37,623 nucleotides of DNA from a virus. The position numbers were made by a program, and so were the translations under genes. The notes beneath the pieces are model-generated. The model was not told the origin of the DNA, did not search any database, and worked only from the letters and a program-made list of their open reading frames with translations. How positions within the stretch are numbered: the first letter of the stretch is position 1; each line of letters starts with the position of its first letter. This document shows, in pieces, positions 8,519 to 16,532 of the stretch. Location of the stretch: positions 1 to 37,623 of the IMG/VR virus record IMGVR_UViG_3300025872_002029; one strand, given 5' to 3'.

Positions 8519-9477
8519 TACTCATTTCCTTTCATCTCTTGAGACTTATAGTAATCATAAGGATCTCCGCTTGTAAACAACTCGCTTATAGCGTGTTCAG
8601 CGGCACTTCCGTCGTCAAACAGCGGGCATATCGCGAAGAACTGGCACTTCCATTTGCAATCTCTGCTCGGTCTGGGATAGGCAACATAATTGTAGTCCTG
8701 TCCTTCATCAAGAGCATGACGGACAGCCATCATATCTCTAACTGAGCCGTGAAGTCTATTCCAAAATCCACGAAGTGCAAACGTGTTGTGGCGCACCTCA
8801 ATTTGGTCATAGAACGGCGGGCGCGCATTTGCTGTACGCTTAACCTTCTTTAGCATTGTGAAGATGCCGCCGTCGCAACGCTCTCCCTCGGGATTGTTCG
8901 CCGCTTCAAGTATCATGTACGTAAGTATTTGCTCGTTCATGTGGGCAATACTTCCGAATTCAGTAAAGGAGCCGCCTACTGTTTTAAAATCTCTAAAAAG
9001 ACGAACACCGTCAGCCTTGCGTCTGACGCGCATATCAAGCTTTCCTTGAAGCTCGACGGCGCCGTCAAACATCGGCATACTTATGATTTCTTCTGTTGAA
9101 ATCATTTCAAGTTCAGCGTCAATTCCGTTTTCTTCAACCCATTCAAGATATCCCTCGAGCATGATTCGTCCGAGTTCAGCTTCAGTATCTAGTTCAACTG
9201 TTTCTCTAAACGCCAGCAAAAGTTCACGCTTATCTTGATTGACGTAGTTAGCGTACGCCTCGAGAAGAGGAGTTCCTTTTGAATAGTATTCGTCGAGGGC
9301 CGCGTGTATCCGCGTCCCCAGCGCAAGAGCACCGGTGTAATTTTGCTGAAGAGGTTGAAGTCTTCTATAGTAATTTAACCACCATTTTCTTCGGCAGTCT
9401 TTAAACGTCTGTATCTCGCTGTTGGAGATTTTTATTGGCTTAGAAGATATTTGAACAGGTGTCTCAAATACAGTCAC
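8518..9477 (-). CDS. Cas4/RecB-like PD-(D/E)XK nuclease with Fe-S cysteines
   Basis: 319 residues. Motifs of RecB-family nucleases are visible: GTRIHAALDEYY with His58, GKLDMRV with Asp148, and RDFKTV with Asp163 and Lys165. Cysteines at 28, 274, 278 and 284 (one N-terminal, three C-terminal) reproduce the 4Fe-4S spacing of Cas4 and AddB. Such phage enzymes resect or trim DNA ends in recombination and replication. No cas1/cas2 or CRISPR array is near, so a CRISPR role is unlikely. The start overlaps the stop of the SNF2 gene by 4 bp (ATGA), and its own stop overlaps the Sak4-like gene by 1 bp. Confidence 0.85.
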   Translation of the reverse strand: MTVFETPVQISSKPIKISNSEIQTFKDCRRKWWLNYYRRLQPLQQNYTGALALGTRIHAALDEYYSKGTPLLEAYANYVNQDKRELLLAFRETVELDTEAELGRIMLEGYLEWVEENGIDAELEMISTEEIISMPMFDGAVELQGKLDMRVRRKADGVRLFRDFKTVGGSFTEFGSIAHMNEQILTYMILEAANNPEGERCDGGIFTMLKKVKRTANARPPFYDQIEVRHNTFALRGFWNRLHGSVRDMMAVRHALDEGQDYNYVAYPRPSRDCKWKCQFFAICPLFDDGSAAEHAISELFTSGDPYDYYKSQEMKGNE

Positions 9478-11270
9478 TTCTTTGACCTCTCGTCCTTAAG
9501 TAATTCTAGGAGTTTTGCCTTGTCTTTTACGATTTGCTCAAAGTTGTCAGCCTTTGTGTCGAGAACTTGAATAACGCGCTCTTCAATGGTGTTCTCGGTG
9601 ACGTAGTCGATGATCAAAATTGAATCGTGTATTTCGCTGCCGATGCGATGAACTCTGTCTAGAGCCTGCTTATAGTCGACGAGAGACCATGGACGCTGCA
9701 GCATGACCATTCTTCTAGCAGCGGTCAACGTTACACCAACTCCGCCGGCCTGTGCAGTAAATAAAATCCACTTAATACGTCCACTTTGGAAGTCATCAAT
9801 AGCTCGTTGACGCTCGTCCTCTGTTTGCGCGCCGGTAATGAGTCCATGGGGAATCTTTGCTTTGGTCATTTCAGACGACAAAAGTTCGATGAGCTGTCGT
9901 GACACGGCGCAGACAGCGACAGAGTCATCGCCAAAGTCGCCGCTGACGATGTCGTCCATCAGCGCATCAACCTTGCATGACGGAGCTGCAAGTCTTACGT
10001 CTACTTCTCCAGTAAATTCATCAACGTTAATTTCTGCAAATGAACTTGCAAATTGCAGAAGTCTCAATGTTTGTGTCAGTGTACTTGGAGCAGTCAAAGC
10101 ATCGCCGTTCTCGAGCTCGGCAATCATGAGATCGCGCATTTGCTCGTAGGCTTTTTTCTGCTTTGTAGACATTTCAATGTCACGTCGTTCTTTGATAACT
10201 GGTGGAAGCCATGGAAGAACTCTGGCTTTCAGCATTCTTCGCATTCTTGGATTTATTGACGAATAAAATTCCTGCTCCATGTGCGGCTTGACGCCGATGA
10301 CCATGAGTCCACCAAAGGCGTTCATCATGGTGTCAACCATTCTGTCAATCCATCTTGTCTTGCTCGGCCAGTCTTCTGGAGAAATCCAATGAAGAATCGA
10401 CCAAAGATCAAGAACGTCATTTGCAATTGGAGTACCAGTTAGCGCAAACCTAATATCCGCGTCTCCAGTAGCTGCCCACAAAGCTCTCGTTTGCTTGCTT
10501 TTTGGTTCCTTTGAACGATGTATTTCATCAGCAACGACAGCCTTGAAATCAATGTTGTTGAGCTCCCTCTTGTGTACCTCGCAGCGGTTTTCACTGACTT
10601 TGTCGTCGTGACCTCCGCAGGAGGTGCAACGCGCAAGAGCAACAGAACCGTATGAAGCAAGCTTTGAGTGAGAACGAAGAGCTTCCCAGTTAACAACAAA
10701 AACGTCTGCTGCTTCTTCAAACTGCTTTTTTCGAGCTACTGATGATCCAGTGATTACTTGAACGTTTACTCCAGGCCACCAGGTTTCAAACTCTCGTTTC
10801 CAGTTTTTCTTTAGAGTATTTGGACAGACAATAAGTGTTGGAAAAACACTTTCACCGCCGTCATTGATCTCTTTTAGTGCGCGGATTGTCTGCGCAGTTT
10901 TACCGAGACCAGGTTCATCAGCTAACAGGGCTCGCCTGGCTGTTGACAAAAACTTGACACCAGCACGCTGATGCGGAAATAGTTTTTCGTCTCCCTCCGC
11001 GTCTTCAAGATCTCGGAGTTCATTGCACGGATTGATTCTTCTAGAAAGCTCATTTCTTGCCCATTCAGATAGCTTTGGTCCGATGCTTAGATCACTTTTA
11101 AACACTGAACGCAGAGCTAGACAGGTTGACCATGAGAGAGGTGCTTTCCATGATTTTTCTGAAGCCGACCATGTAGCACCAGGAATGCTTTTACATAATT
11201 CCTTGTAGCGCCACTCGGTATCAATTCTAATTTGGGTGCCTTCGTCATTAAGTTCTACGTCAACTGACAT
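9474..11270 (-). CDS. SNF2-family DNA-dependent ATPase/helicase
   Basis: 598 residues. Ordered superfamily 2 motifs are clear: Walker A LLADEPGLGKTAQTI (about 115-129), DEIH box in VVADEIHRSKEP, motif III LTGTPIAND, and in the C-terminal lobe FTAQAGGVGVTLTAA and QALDRVHRIG (motifs V-VI). Between the P-loop and DEIH box there is an inserted CTSCGG ... RCEVH segment that may bind zinc. The first ~80 residues resemble the short domain seen in front of SMARCAL1-like and phage SNF2 proteins. Such enzymes translocate on double-stranded DNA and can remodel forks. The gene has an AGAGG ribosome site and an upstream extended -10 element, and its stop overlaps the nuclease start, so it may lead the recombination operon. 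Confidence 0.9.
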   Translation of the reverse strand: MSVDVELNDEGTQIRIDTEWRYKELCKSIPGATWSASEKSWKAPLSWSTCLALRSVFKSDLSIGPKLSEWARNELSRRINPCNELRDLEDAEGDEKLFPHQRAGVKFLSTARRALLADEPGLGKTAQTIRALKEINDGGESVFPTLIVCPNTLKKNWKREFETWWPGVNVQVITGSSVARKKQFEEAADVFVVNWEALRSHSKLASYGSVALARCTSCGGHDDKVSENRCEVHKRELNNIDFKAVVADEIHRSKEPKSKQTRALWAATGDADIRFALTGTPIANDVLDLWSILHWISPEDWPSKTRWIDRMVDTMMNAFGGLMVIGVKPHMEQEFYSSINPRMRRMLKARVLPWLPPVIKERRDIEMSTKQKKAYEQMRDLMIAELENGDALTAPSTLTQTLRLLQFASSFAEINVDEFTGEVDVRLAAPSCKVDALMDDIVSGDFGDDSVAVCAVSRQLIELLSSEMTKAKIPHGLITGAQTEDERQRAIDDFQSGRIKWILFTAQAGGVGVTLTAARRMVMLQRPWSLVDYKQALDRVHRIGSEIHDSILIIDYVTENTIEERVIQVLDTKADNFEQIVKDKAKLLELLKDERSKK

Positions 11271-11295
11271 CTACTACCTCTTTAAGTTCAAGATG

Positions 11296-11305
11296 ACTAT
11301 ACCAT
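11296..11305 (-). promoter_or_regulatory. Extended -10 promoter candidate upstream of the SNF2 gene
   Basis: In the 80-bp gap between the RuvC-like and SNF2 genes the minus strand reads ATGGTATAGT, i.e. TGG plus TATAGT. No convincing -35 hexamer is present at 17-19 bp. Transcription would start about 19 bases before the ATG, leaving room for the AGAGG ribosome site. The same TGGTATA core occurs in two other gaps of the window. Confidence 0.45.
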
Positions 11306-11350
11306 ATACTAAGACAAAATGTGACAGACGCACATAAAAATTCTCAGTAT

Positions 11351-11815
11351 TTACTGCAGAAGACGCGTTGGAGTCCATCCAGTTTTTGCCAACCTAAGAA
11401 GACCATGACGAATCGCATCAAGTGCGTGACCCTCCCCGCCGGAATGCCAATATCCGAGTTTCTTTAACGCGTCATTTGGAAACATTCGTTTTGCGTCTGC
11501 AGGCGTCTGCATTATGATTGACTCTGGGTCAATCCCGTTTGACAGCAGTAGATATCTATAGATACCGATCTGTTCGAGACTGTACGGTGACTGAGAATTT
11601 TTAATCGTCTGCGCATTGATTGTAAATCTCTCGCAGACAGCCTCAAAAATGGCATCGGTTTTCTGCGCCATAACTATCGCGGAGATTATTGAAGAGTGAT
11701 ATTCACGCATTAAATACTCTCCAGAATGCATGAGTTCTGGTTCATCTCCGCAAAATCTGAATATCGCTATTCCACTTTTCTTTCCAGGGTCTACGGAAAG
11801 TATGATTCTGTTCAT
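11351..11815 (-). CDS. RuvC-like Holliday-junction resolvase / RNase H-fold nuclease
   Basis: 154 residues from ATG at 11815. This start overlaps the upstream deaminase stop (ATGA) and places the conserved strand at the N-terminus, so it is preferred to the longer frame from 11863. MNRIILSVDPGKKSG carries the first catalytic Asp (residue 9). A central VCERFTI supplies Glu, and GHALDAIRHGL near the C-terminus supplies the last Asp. This is the arrangement of RuvC-type resolvases found in many phages, which cut four-way junctions made during recombination and before packaging. It lies in the recombination block. Confidence 0.78.
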   Translation of the reverse strand: MNRIILSVDPGKKSGIAIFRFCGDEPELMHSGEYLMREYHSSIISAIVMAQKTDAIFEAVCERFTINAQTIKNSQSPYSLEQIGIYRYLLLSNGIDPESIIMQTPADAKRMFPNDALKKLGYWHSGGEGHALDAIRHGLLRLAKTGWTPTRLLQ

Positions 11816-12138
11816 GTCCACACGACCTTTGCAACTCCAGAACGTGCGAGCATACTTTCGCACTTTTTACATGGCTTAGACGACACAGGGGTTCCGTCAG
11901 CGCTGATTCTCGCGACATACACGTGCGACCCAGATGCTTGTGTTCCAGCGGCGATAATTGCTCCAAACTCCGCATGAATATGCGAGGTTCTCCATGCAAT
12001 GCTTGGATCTCCAATTTTTTTGTTTGTTGCCATGGAAATGATGCGCCCATTTTTTACGACAACGCATCCGTGACGATGCCTGCACTTACTTTTTGCGGCA
12101 AGTTCAATAGCTTTTCCAATGTACTTATTTCTACGCAT
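11812..12138 (-). CDS. Small cytidine/deoxycytidylate deaminase-family protein
   Basis: 108 residues. Zinc and catalytic residues of the deaminase fold are present: HAE at 55-57 and PCKKC at 89-93 (Cys90, Cys93), with a core strand CVVVKNGRIIS. It is shorter than the other deaminase in the window and lacks that protein's extra cysteines. It could act on a cytosine nucleotide, on a modified base or on nucleic acid. The start codon overlaps the polymerase stop (TAATG) and its own stop overlaps the RuvC-like start, so it is translationally coupled to both. Confidence 0.75.
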   Translation of the reverse strand: MRRNKYIGKAIELAAKSKCRHRHGCVVVKNGRIISMATNKKIGDPSIAWRTSHIHAEFGAIIAAGTQASGSHVYVARISADGTPVSSKPCKKCESMLARSGVAKVVWT

Positions 12139-13961
12139 TAATACTTGTCACCCCATGTCTCTAGCGGACCGTCAATTCCCGCAGTAAGCGGGACAGCCCA
12201 TCCGTCACTTGTTGTCATGCAATCTTTTACGATACGCATAATTTCTTCTGCGTCTTTTCTTGGAGCTTGAAGAACAATTTCGTCGTGAACTGGTACGATC
12301 AAAAGCTCTGTCAAATCTGCTTGATCAAGTTTGACAAGGTTCGCTTTAAAAACCTCGGCAGCGCCACCTTGAATTAGGTAATTGACAAGAGTATACGTTC
12401 TGTTTTCGTCGCACGGAAGACGTCTTCCAGTCCAAGTAAACACGTATCCTTGACCTTCATTCCTGAGTCTTCTAGTTCCGATGTCTTCAATTTGTCGCTG
12501 AAAATGGGCCATACCAGGAAAACGACTGTCAAACGCGTCAGAAACTTGTTTCATTTGCGACTCGTGAACTCCAGCTGTTAGCGCTTGTTTAGCCACTCCA
12601 GCACCGTACAGTCTCCCATAAACCATACTTTTGATCAGTCCTCTACGTTTATCTGACTTTGCCATCGATGGATCGCGGTAGACTTCACGGCCTATTTCCG
12701 TGAAAGGATCGGATCCCGTAGCGTCAGCCAAATTAAACAGCGAGATCAAGTTGGCGTCCTGTGAAAGACTAGCAAACATTCTAAACTCGACTTGATCAAG
12801 GTCAGACGTAATAATCACATGATCTTCATCCTTTGGAATGAACGCACGGCGAACAGTTGAATCACCCTTTGGCAGTGTCTGCAGCGCAGGGTTAGTAATT
12901 GACATACGACTAGTTCTGGCGCCAAGAGTCTTTACAGACGGATGAACGACTCCATCAATTGATTCAGTAAGAAAGTTGCTAAAGTATGTATTTGCAAGCT
13001 TGTCAGCCTTGCGCTGTTTTAGCACAACATCGGCAAGTGTTCTAACGTCACTATTACCGTCGCGCAAAAGAATTTTCAATTGATCTTTGGTGCATGACTT
13101 CTGTCCAGTAGGAGTAAACTCTGTAATCTCAGCACCAAGTTGTTCAAAGAGTTTTACAAGCTGAATGTTACTTGTTATCGAAACGTTTCCGTATTTTTGA
13201 CGTATCCATGATCGGACAGAATCAGTGTACTGCGTCAGTTCATCGTATTTCTTTTTTGAATACTCGAGATCTACACGAGCGCCGTTTAGTTCCATTCTTG
13301 TGACAATACGACGAGTAGCCATTTCAAGTTCATATGCTTTACTATACGGACCGTTCGGACCGCACTTATCATAAAACATTTCCCACAATTTAGTGGTAAG
13401 AACGCAGTCGAGAGCACCGTACGCCCAGTACGGTTCAAAATTTGTAGGGACAGTTCCCCATGTCCATCCATTTTTTGCAAGTTCAACATCAAGAGTTTCT
13501 TGCAAAGCAACAGCCCTACTGTCGACATGAAGCGCTGCCAAACGTTTTAGAGCGCCAGATCCAAGAGGATCCACAACGTGCGCCATAATCATGGTGTCAT
13601 GCGCGCGGTGCCACGGAATTTTCCATCTTGACTGAATATCAAACCATCTTGCCTCAAATGCAATGTTATGGCAAATGATTTTTCCGTCAAACTTGTCCAT
13701 TGCTTCGTAGAAAACTCCAGACCATTCTTGCCATGGAATTGACCAACCTTGCTCGCCGTCTCCGATCTGCACGAGACGTAGCCTGCCATGCCACGGAGAA
13801 AGCGCATGTTCACGTGGATTGCCTGGAAGTTCTCCTGTTTCCGTGTCAACCGCGATCGCGTTATGTGGACGTCGCTGACTCAACCAATCAATAAATTCAG
13901 CTGCTTTGCTGACGTTATCTACGAGGTGAAGTTTAGTGTTCGAAAGATCCGTTGCTGTCAT
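12138..13961 (-). CDS. polA-like: Family A DNA polymerase with 3'-5' exonuclease domain
   Basis: 607 residues, the replicative polymerase of this phage. The exonuclease domain shows AVDTETG (Asp39, Glu41), HNIAFEARWF and YGALDCVLT (YxxxD). The polymerase domain shows motif A TSDLDQVEFRMFA, motif B RRGLIKSMVYGRLYGAG and motif C VPVHDEIVL. There is no 5'-3' exonuclease domain, as in T7-type enzymes. At the position equivalent to Phe762 of E. coli Pol I the residue is Tyr (as in T7), a state linked in viral ecology to fast lytic replication. An AAGG ribosome site lies before ATG at 13961, inside the end of the dCMP deaminase gene. If the phage uses modified dCTP, this is the enzyme that incorporates it. 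Confidence 0.93.
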   Translation of the reverse strand: MTATDLSNTKLHLVDNVSKAAEFIDWLSQRRPHNAIAVDTETGELPGNPREHALSPWHGRLRLVQIGDGEQGWSIPWQEWSGVFYEAMDKFDGKIICHNIAFEARWFDIQSRWKIPWHRAHDTMIMAHVVDPLGSGALKRLAALHVDSRAVALQETLDVELAKNGWTWGTVPTNFEPYWAYGALDCVLTTKLWEMFYDKCGPNGPYSKAYELEMATRRIVTRMELNGARVDLEYSKKKYDELTQYTDSVRSWIRQKYGNVSITSNIQLVKLFEQLGAEITEFTPTGQKSCTKDQLKILLRDGNSDVRTLADVVLKQRKADKLANTYFSNFLTESIDGVVHPSVKTLGARTSRMSITNPALQTLPKGDSTVRRAFIPKDEDHVIITSDLDQVEFRMFASLSQDANLISLFNLADATGSDPFTEIGREVYRDPSMAKSDKRRGLIKSMVYGRLYGAGVAKQALTAGVHESQMKQVSDAFDSRFPGMAHFQRQIEDIGTRRLRNEGQGYVFTWTGRRLPCDENRTYTLVNYLIQGGAAEVFKANLVKLDQADLTELLIVPVHDEIVLQAPRKDAEEIMRIVKDCMTTSDGWAVPLTAGIDGPLETWGDKY

Positions 13962-14436
13962 CGTCGTTGCCTTCTATAATTGTCAGTTCAATATTGCATG
14001 TTTGCAAATATTTAAAAACGAGCTCTGGCCGTCTATGCACATCATCAGGTCTAACCTTACAGACAACACGCGCCAATCCAGAATTTGAAATAAGTTTTGC
14101 ACACTGCATACAAGGCGCACTTGTGACATAGATCGTGCCGCCTAAAACACTTGAACGATCAGTATACAACAGAGCATTCGCCTCAGCGTGAATCGCTGGA
14201 CACTGATCGTACAAATTGTCTAGCGGTGCCGTCCCCTGCGCACGTTCGCACCAGTCAACGCACCATCCTTGAAAAGGCCAATCTGCCGCTGGACCATTGT
14301 ATCCAGTTGCACAGATATGCTGCCCAGACGAGACAACTACAGCGCCTAACTGGGCTCTAGTACACCTCGAGCGTTTAGCAATTGTCTCAGCAACGGCGAG
14401 CCAAGTTTTGTCCCACGAAGGCCTGTCATTAGTCAT
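13933..14436 (-). CDS. dCMP deaminase
   Basis: 167 residues from ATG at 14436. Two in-frame ATGs directly before it (14439, 14442) are alternatives, and a start at 14487 is unlikely because it lies deep in the upstream gene. The zinc site is HAEANALL (His83, Glu85) and APCMQC (Cys109, Cys112). TGYNGPA and an extra cysteine group (59, 63, 79) match deoxycytidylate deaminases, which often bind a second zinc. The reaction is dCMP to dUMP. Next to a hydroxymethylase homologue it would set the split of dCMP between the thymidine and modified-cytosine pools. It overlaps the polymerase start by 29 bp. Confidence 0.88.
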   Translation of the reverse strand: MTNDRPSWDKTWLAVAETIAKRSRCTRAQLGAVVVSSGQHICATGYNGPAADWPFQGWCVDWCERAQGTAPLDNLYDQCPAIHAEANALLYTDRSSVLGGTIYVTSAPCMQCAKLISNSGLARVVCKVRPDDVHRRPELVFKYLQTCNIELTIIEGNDDDSNGSFEH

Positions 14437-14635
14437 CATCATCCATGTCCGAGTCAATATCATATTCTTCGTCGTCTGACGCGTCACTTAGTCCCATTAT
14501 CAGCATTTTTGCTACAAGTTCAAGAGCGTCTCGCCTTGTAAAGCCAGCACGACGAAGCGTTACATACATCTCATGCATACTTATCGCCGCTTCTTCCATG
14601 GGCGACTTAAAATCAAAAGTTTCATCGTCGCCCAC
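14429..14635 (-). CDS. Small acidic protein, GTG start
   Basis: 68 residues from GTG at 14635. GAAAGG (minus strand, within 14641-14648) sits at ribosome-site distance and overlaps the stop of the hydroxymethylase homologue. The longer frame from 14695 would overlap that gene by 49 bp, so the short start is preferred. A helical middle (SPMEEAAISMHEMYVTLRR, GFTRRDALELVAKMLI) is followed by a tail made almost only of Asp, Glu and Ser. The helical part with MHEMY resembles small phage proteins found near nucleotide genes, but I assign no function. The acidic tail could mimic DNA or bind a basic partner. Confidence 0.65.
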   Translation of the reverse strand: MGDDETFDFKSPMEEAAISMHEMYVTLRRAGFTRRDALELVAKMLIMGLSDASDDEEYDIDSDMDDDD

Positions 14636-14646
14636 GGCTTGACCTT

Positions 14647-15498
14647 TCAGTGCTTGTTTTTGTAGATAGCTTGAATCATCGCGTCCGCATACCATTTTTC
14701 GTTTTCTTCAAGAAAATCGTATGATCGCGGAGATTCAACGGCACTTAATACGCGAGCTGCCGATGACGCAATACTATCCCATGAATTTCCGACAATAGTC
14801 GGCATTGCTCGCTGTATCGTCGCGTATTTCAAGTTTTCAGCTGCTGAAAAATTTGTCTCATAGATATGAAGAGAACCGACATGGTGCGCGTACATTCCTG
14901 GTTCAATTCCAAGAACGCTAGCCATTGCGATCTGGACACGAGTAAACTGAAAAAAATCGTATGCCGAGCCAAGCCAGACATCATTTGAGCGCATGTATAC
15001 GCTCATGTTTAGCTTGTTGTTACGAATCTTGAATTGATGCATCACAGTGCATGGATAATCGCGCTTATGCGGCTTGTTGTCTTTTGATGGATCCCATATC
15101 GTGACAACAGCTTGTCTGGAATCTCTATCGTTTTTCAACTTTTCAATAGCCGCGCCGTACTGACCTGCCGTGCGTGTTCCATACGAACCGTAGAAGTTTC
15201 CGTCGTCTTCAGCATATTTTTCAAACTGCGGTCCGACAGCGACAACTAGATTCGGAGTACTTAGCCCTGCAAGAAGCTGACATGATTCAACAGCAGCAAT
15301 CCCGGTGACTACGTCGCGGCCGACACCTATCGGAAGTGTAGCAAAAACATTATCAATGTAGATCACTGCGTCTTCAATCTCAAGCGTAGGCAGACCTCTA
15401 GGAGCTACGGGAGTTCCGTTTAGTAGTACGTGTCTAACTAGGTCAACATATCCGTTGACTGCATCTTTAATTTCAATAGATCTTACGGAAGTATCCAA
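14647..15498 (-). CDS. Thymidylate-synthase-family dCMP hydroxymethylase (predicted)
   Basis: 283 residues. The active-site block aligns without gaps to E. coli ThyA from the catalytic PPC/APC motif onward: YPCTVMHQF (Cys150), YMRSNDVWLG (Arg170, Asp173) and GSLHIY (His and Tyr that hold the sugar). The dUMP-binding Asn177 of ThyA, in PFNIAS, is here Asp181 (AYDFFQ). In T4 dCMP hydroxymethylase (gp42) the equivalent residue is Asp179, and changing this Asn to Asp in thymidylate synthase shifts specificity to dCMP. The enzyme is therefore predicted to act on dCMP with methylene-tetrahydrofolate, giving 5-hydroxymethyl-dCMP; 5-methyl-dCMP is the alternative. It overlaps the dNMP kinase gene by 16 bp, the next step of such a pathway. 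Confidence 0.78.
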   Translation of the reverse strand: MDTSVRSIEIKDAVNGYVDLVRHVLLNGTPVAPRGLPTLEIEDAVIYIDNVFATLPIGVGRDVVTGIAAVESCQLLAGLSTPNLVVAVGPQFEKYAEDDGNFYGSYGTRTAGQYGAAIEKLKNDRDSRQAVVTIWDPSKDNKPHKRDYPCTVMHQFKIRNNKLNMSVYMRSNDVWLGSAYDFFQFTRVQIAMASVLGIEPGMYAHHVGSLHIYETNFSAAENLKYATIQRAMPTIVGNSWDSIASSAARVLSAVESPRSYDFLEENEKWYADAMIQAIYKNKH

Positions 15499-16484
15499 TG
15501 ACTGTATCTTTCTATTTCTGCCGTTATTCTATTAGAAAATGCAGCTATCGCCAGCCCATACTGTCCCTTATCGTGGTGGTGAAATCTGCGAACATACTGA
15601 GGATGCGGAAGTACAGCATATTCTGGAAAATGAATTCCGTTTAAGTAAATTTGCCGTTCTGCCTCTCTACCGAGCGCAACGACGGGTGGTTTTCCAAGCG
15701 TATCCCACAAGGAAAACAGTCGTTCTCCGTAGATGTCACCAGCGTTGATGATTCCCACGGTTCTCCATATTTTTTCTGGAAGAGCGGACATCAGATACTC
15801 GCCTGAATTGCCGTCAATTGGCATGAACGGTAGGATTGTTTTTCCAGGGTTGTTTCTTCGATCGCCGACAAGAAGTACGTCTGGCTCAGGACTTCCGATG
15901 TATTCTGGAAACTGAAACAGTTTTTCAACGTCTTGCATTTTTCTCTTTGCCCTAAGAACTATGTTCTTGGCGGCTTGTTTGATCCCCTCGGCTCCGTCTG
16001 CTGGACGTATCACCGTTACTGGATCACACGTGTTTTTTTGAGCTATACTATAAAGTTTTATGATTTGGTCAAGTTCATCAATATTGACAAAATCGTCCCC
16101 TCGGGAAATCAATCGACTTTTAATGACATCTGTTGGCTGGTCAATAAAAAATTGCGAGACGCCTCTCGAGGAGAGAAACAGTTCTACCCAGCGCCAACCA
16201 GATCTACCAAGAAGTCCAAATCCATCTTTATTAGTTGTCGGACGTTTTATCGGCGCGTAGGTAACTTCGCCCCAGTGCCATCTATCAGCGACAACATCGA
16301 CTTTCTTTAAGTCAAAAAGTTCAACAGATGTCGCGTATTCGTCTAGTACCCAGCGTCTGGTGTTGCTCTCTGGTTTGCCTTTGTGAAACCGTACCGGATC
16401 GCTATCAATTTCCTTACAGACAGCGTCGGCAAGCGAAGATTTCCCAGAACCGTCTGGCCCCTCAATCACGATAAACATTATCAC
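15483..16484 (-). CDS. Deoxynucleotide kinase fused to a uracil-DNA-glycosylase-like domain
   Basis: 333 residues in two parts. Residues 1 to ~185 are a P-loop kinase of the thymidylate-kinase type, with Walker A EGPDGSGKSS (8-17), DRWHWGEVTYAP (67-78) and a Lid-like SRGDD. Residues ~195-333 look like a family 4/5-type UDG fold: VLLVGDRR (203-210), a GNSG turn, VALGREA (269-275) and LPHPQYVRR (292-300). The acidic catalytic residues usual after the first motif are not evident, so this half may bind or sense a base rather than excise it. The kinase could phosphorylate hydroxymethyl-dCMP, the T4 gp1 role. A GGAG ribosome site and a candidate promoter precede the ATG at 16484. Confidence 0.7.
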   Translation of the reverse strand: MIMFIVIEGPDGSGKSSLADAVCKEIDSDPVRFHKGKPESNTRRWVLDEYATSVELFDLKKVDVVADRWHWGEVTYAPIKRPTTNKDGFGLLGRSGWRWVELFLSSRGVSQFFIDQPTDVIKSRLISRGDDFVNIDELDQIIKLYSIAQKNTCDPVTVIRPADGAEGIKQAAKNIVLRAKRKMQDVEKLFQFPEYIGSPEPDVLLVGDRRNNPGKTILPFMPIDGNSGEYLMSALPEKIWRTVGIINAGDIYGERLFSLWDTLGKPPVVALGREAERQIYLNGIHFPEYAVLPHPQYVRRFHHHDKGQYGLAIAAFSNRITAEIERYSHWILP

Positions 16485-16501
16485 TCCGTCGTTTCATCAT
16501 C

Positions 16502-16511
16502 AGTATACCAT
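16502..16511 (-). promoter_or_regulatory. Extended -10 promoter candidate upstream of the kinase gene
   Basis: Minus strand ATGGTATACT in the 48-bp gap before the kinase start: TGG followed by TATACT. Initiation would fall about 10 bases before ATG, with GGAG close to the 5' end. No -35 box is obvious. The motif shares its ATGGTATA core with the site upstream of the SNF2 gene. Confidence 0.45.
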
Positions 16512-16532
16512 TCTTAGATACGAAGGCAGAAC

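Noticed and set aside
8518-9477. Cas4 as part of a CRISPR adaptation module
   Set aside because: No cas1, cas2 or array in the window; coupling to SNF2 and Sak4-like genes points to phage recombination.
11306-11350. ATACTAAG / CTCAGTAT imperfect inverted repeat as a terminator after the RuvC-like gene
   Set aside because: One mismatch, a loop of nearly 30 bases and no stable GC core.
11815-11863. N-terminal extension of the RuvC-like protein (start at 11863)
   Set aside because: The extension is Arg/Cys-rich sequence read from the overlapping deaminase gene; ATG at 11815 has the ATGA overlap typical of this operon.
14647-15498. Ordinary thymidylate synthase
   Set aside because: The key Asn is Asp, as in dCMP hydroxymethylases. 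The ordinary call is kept only as a less likely alternative.
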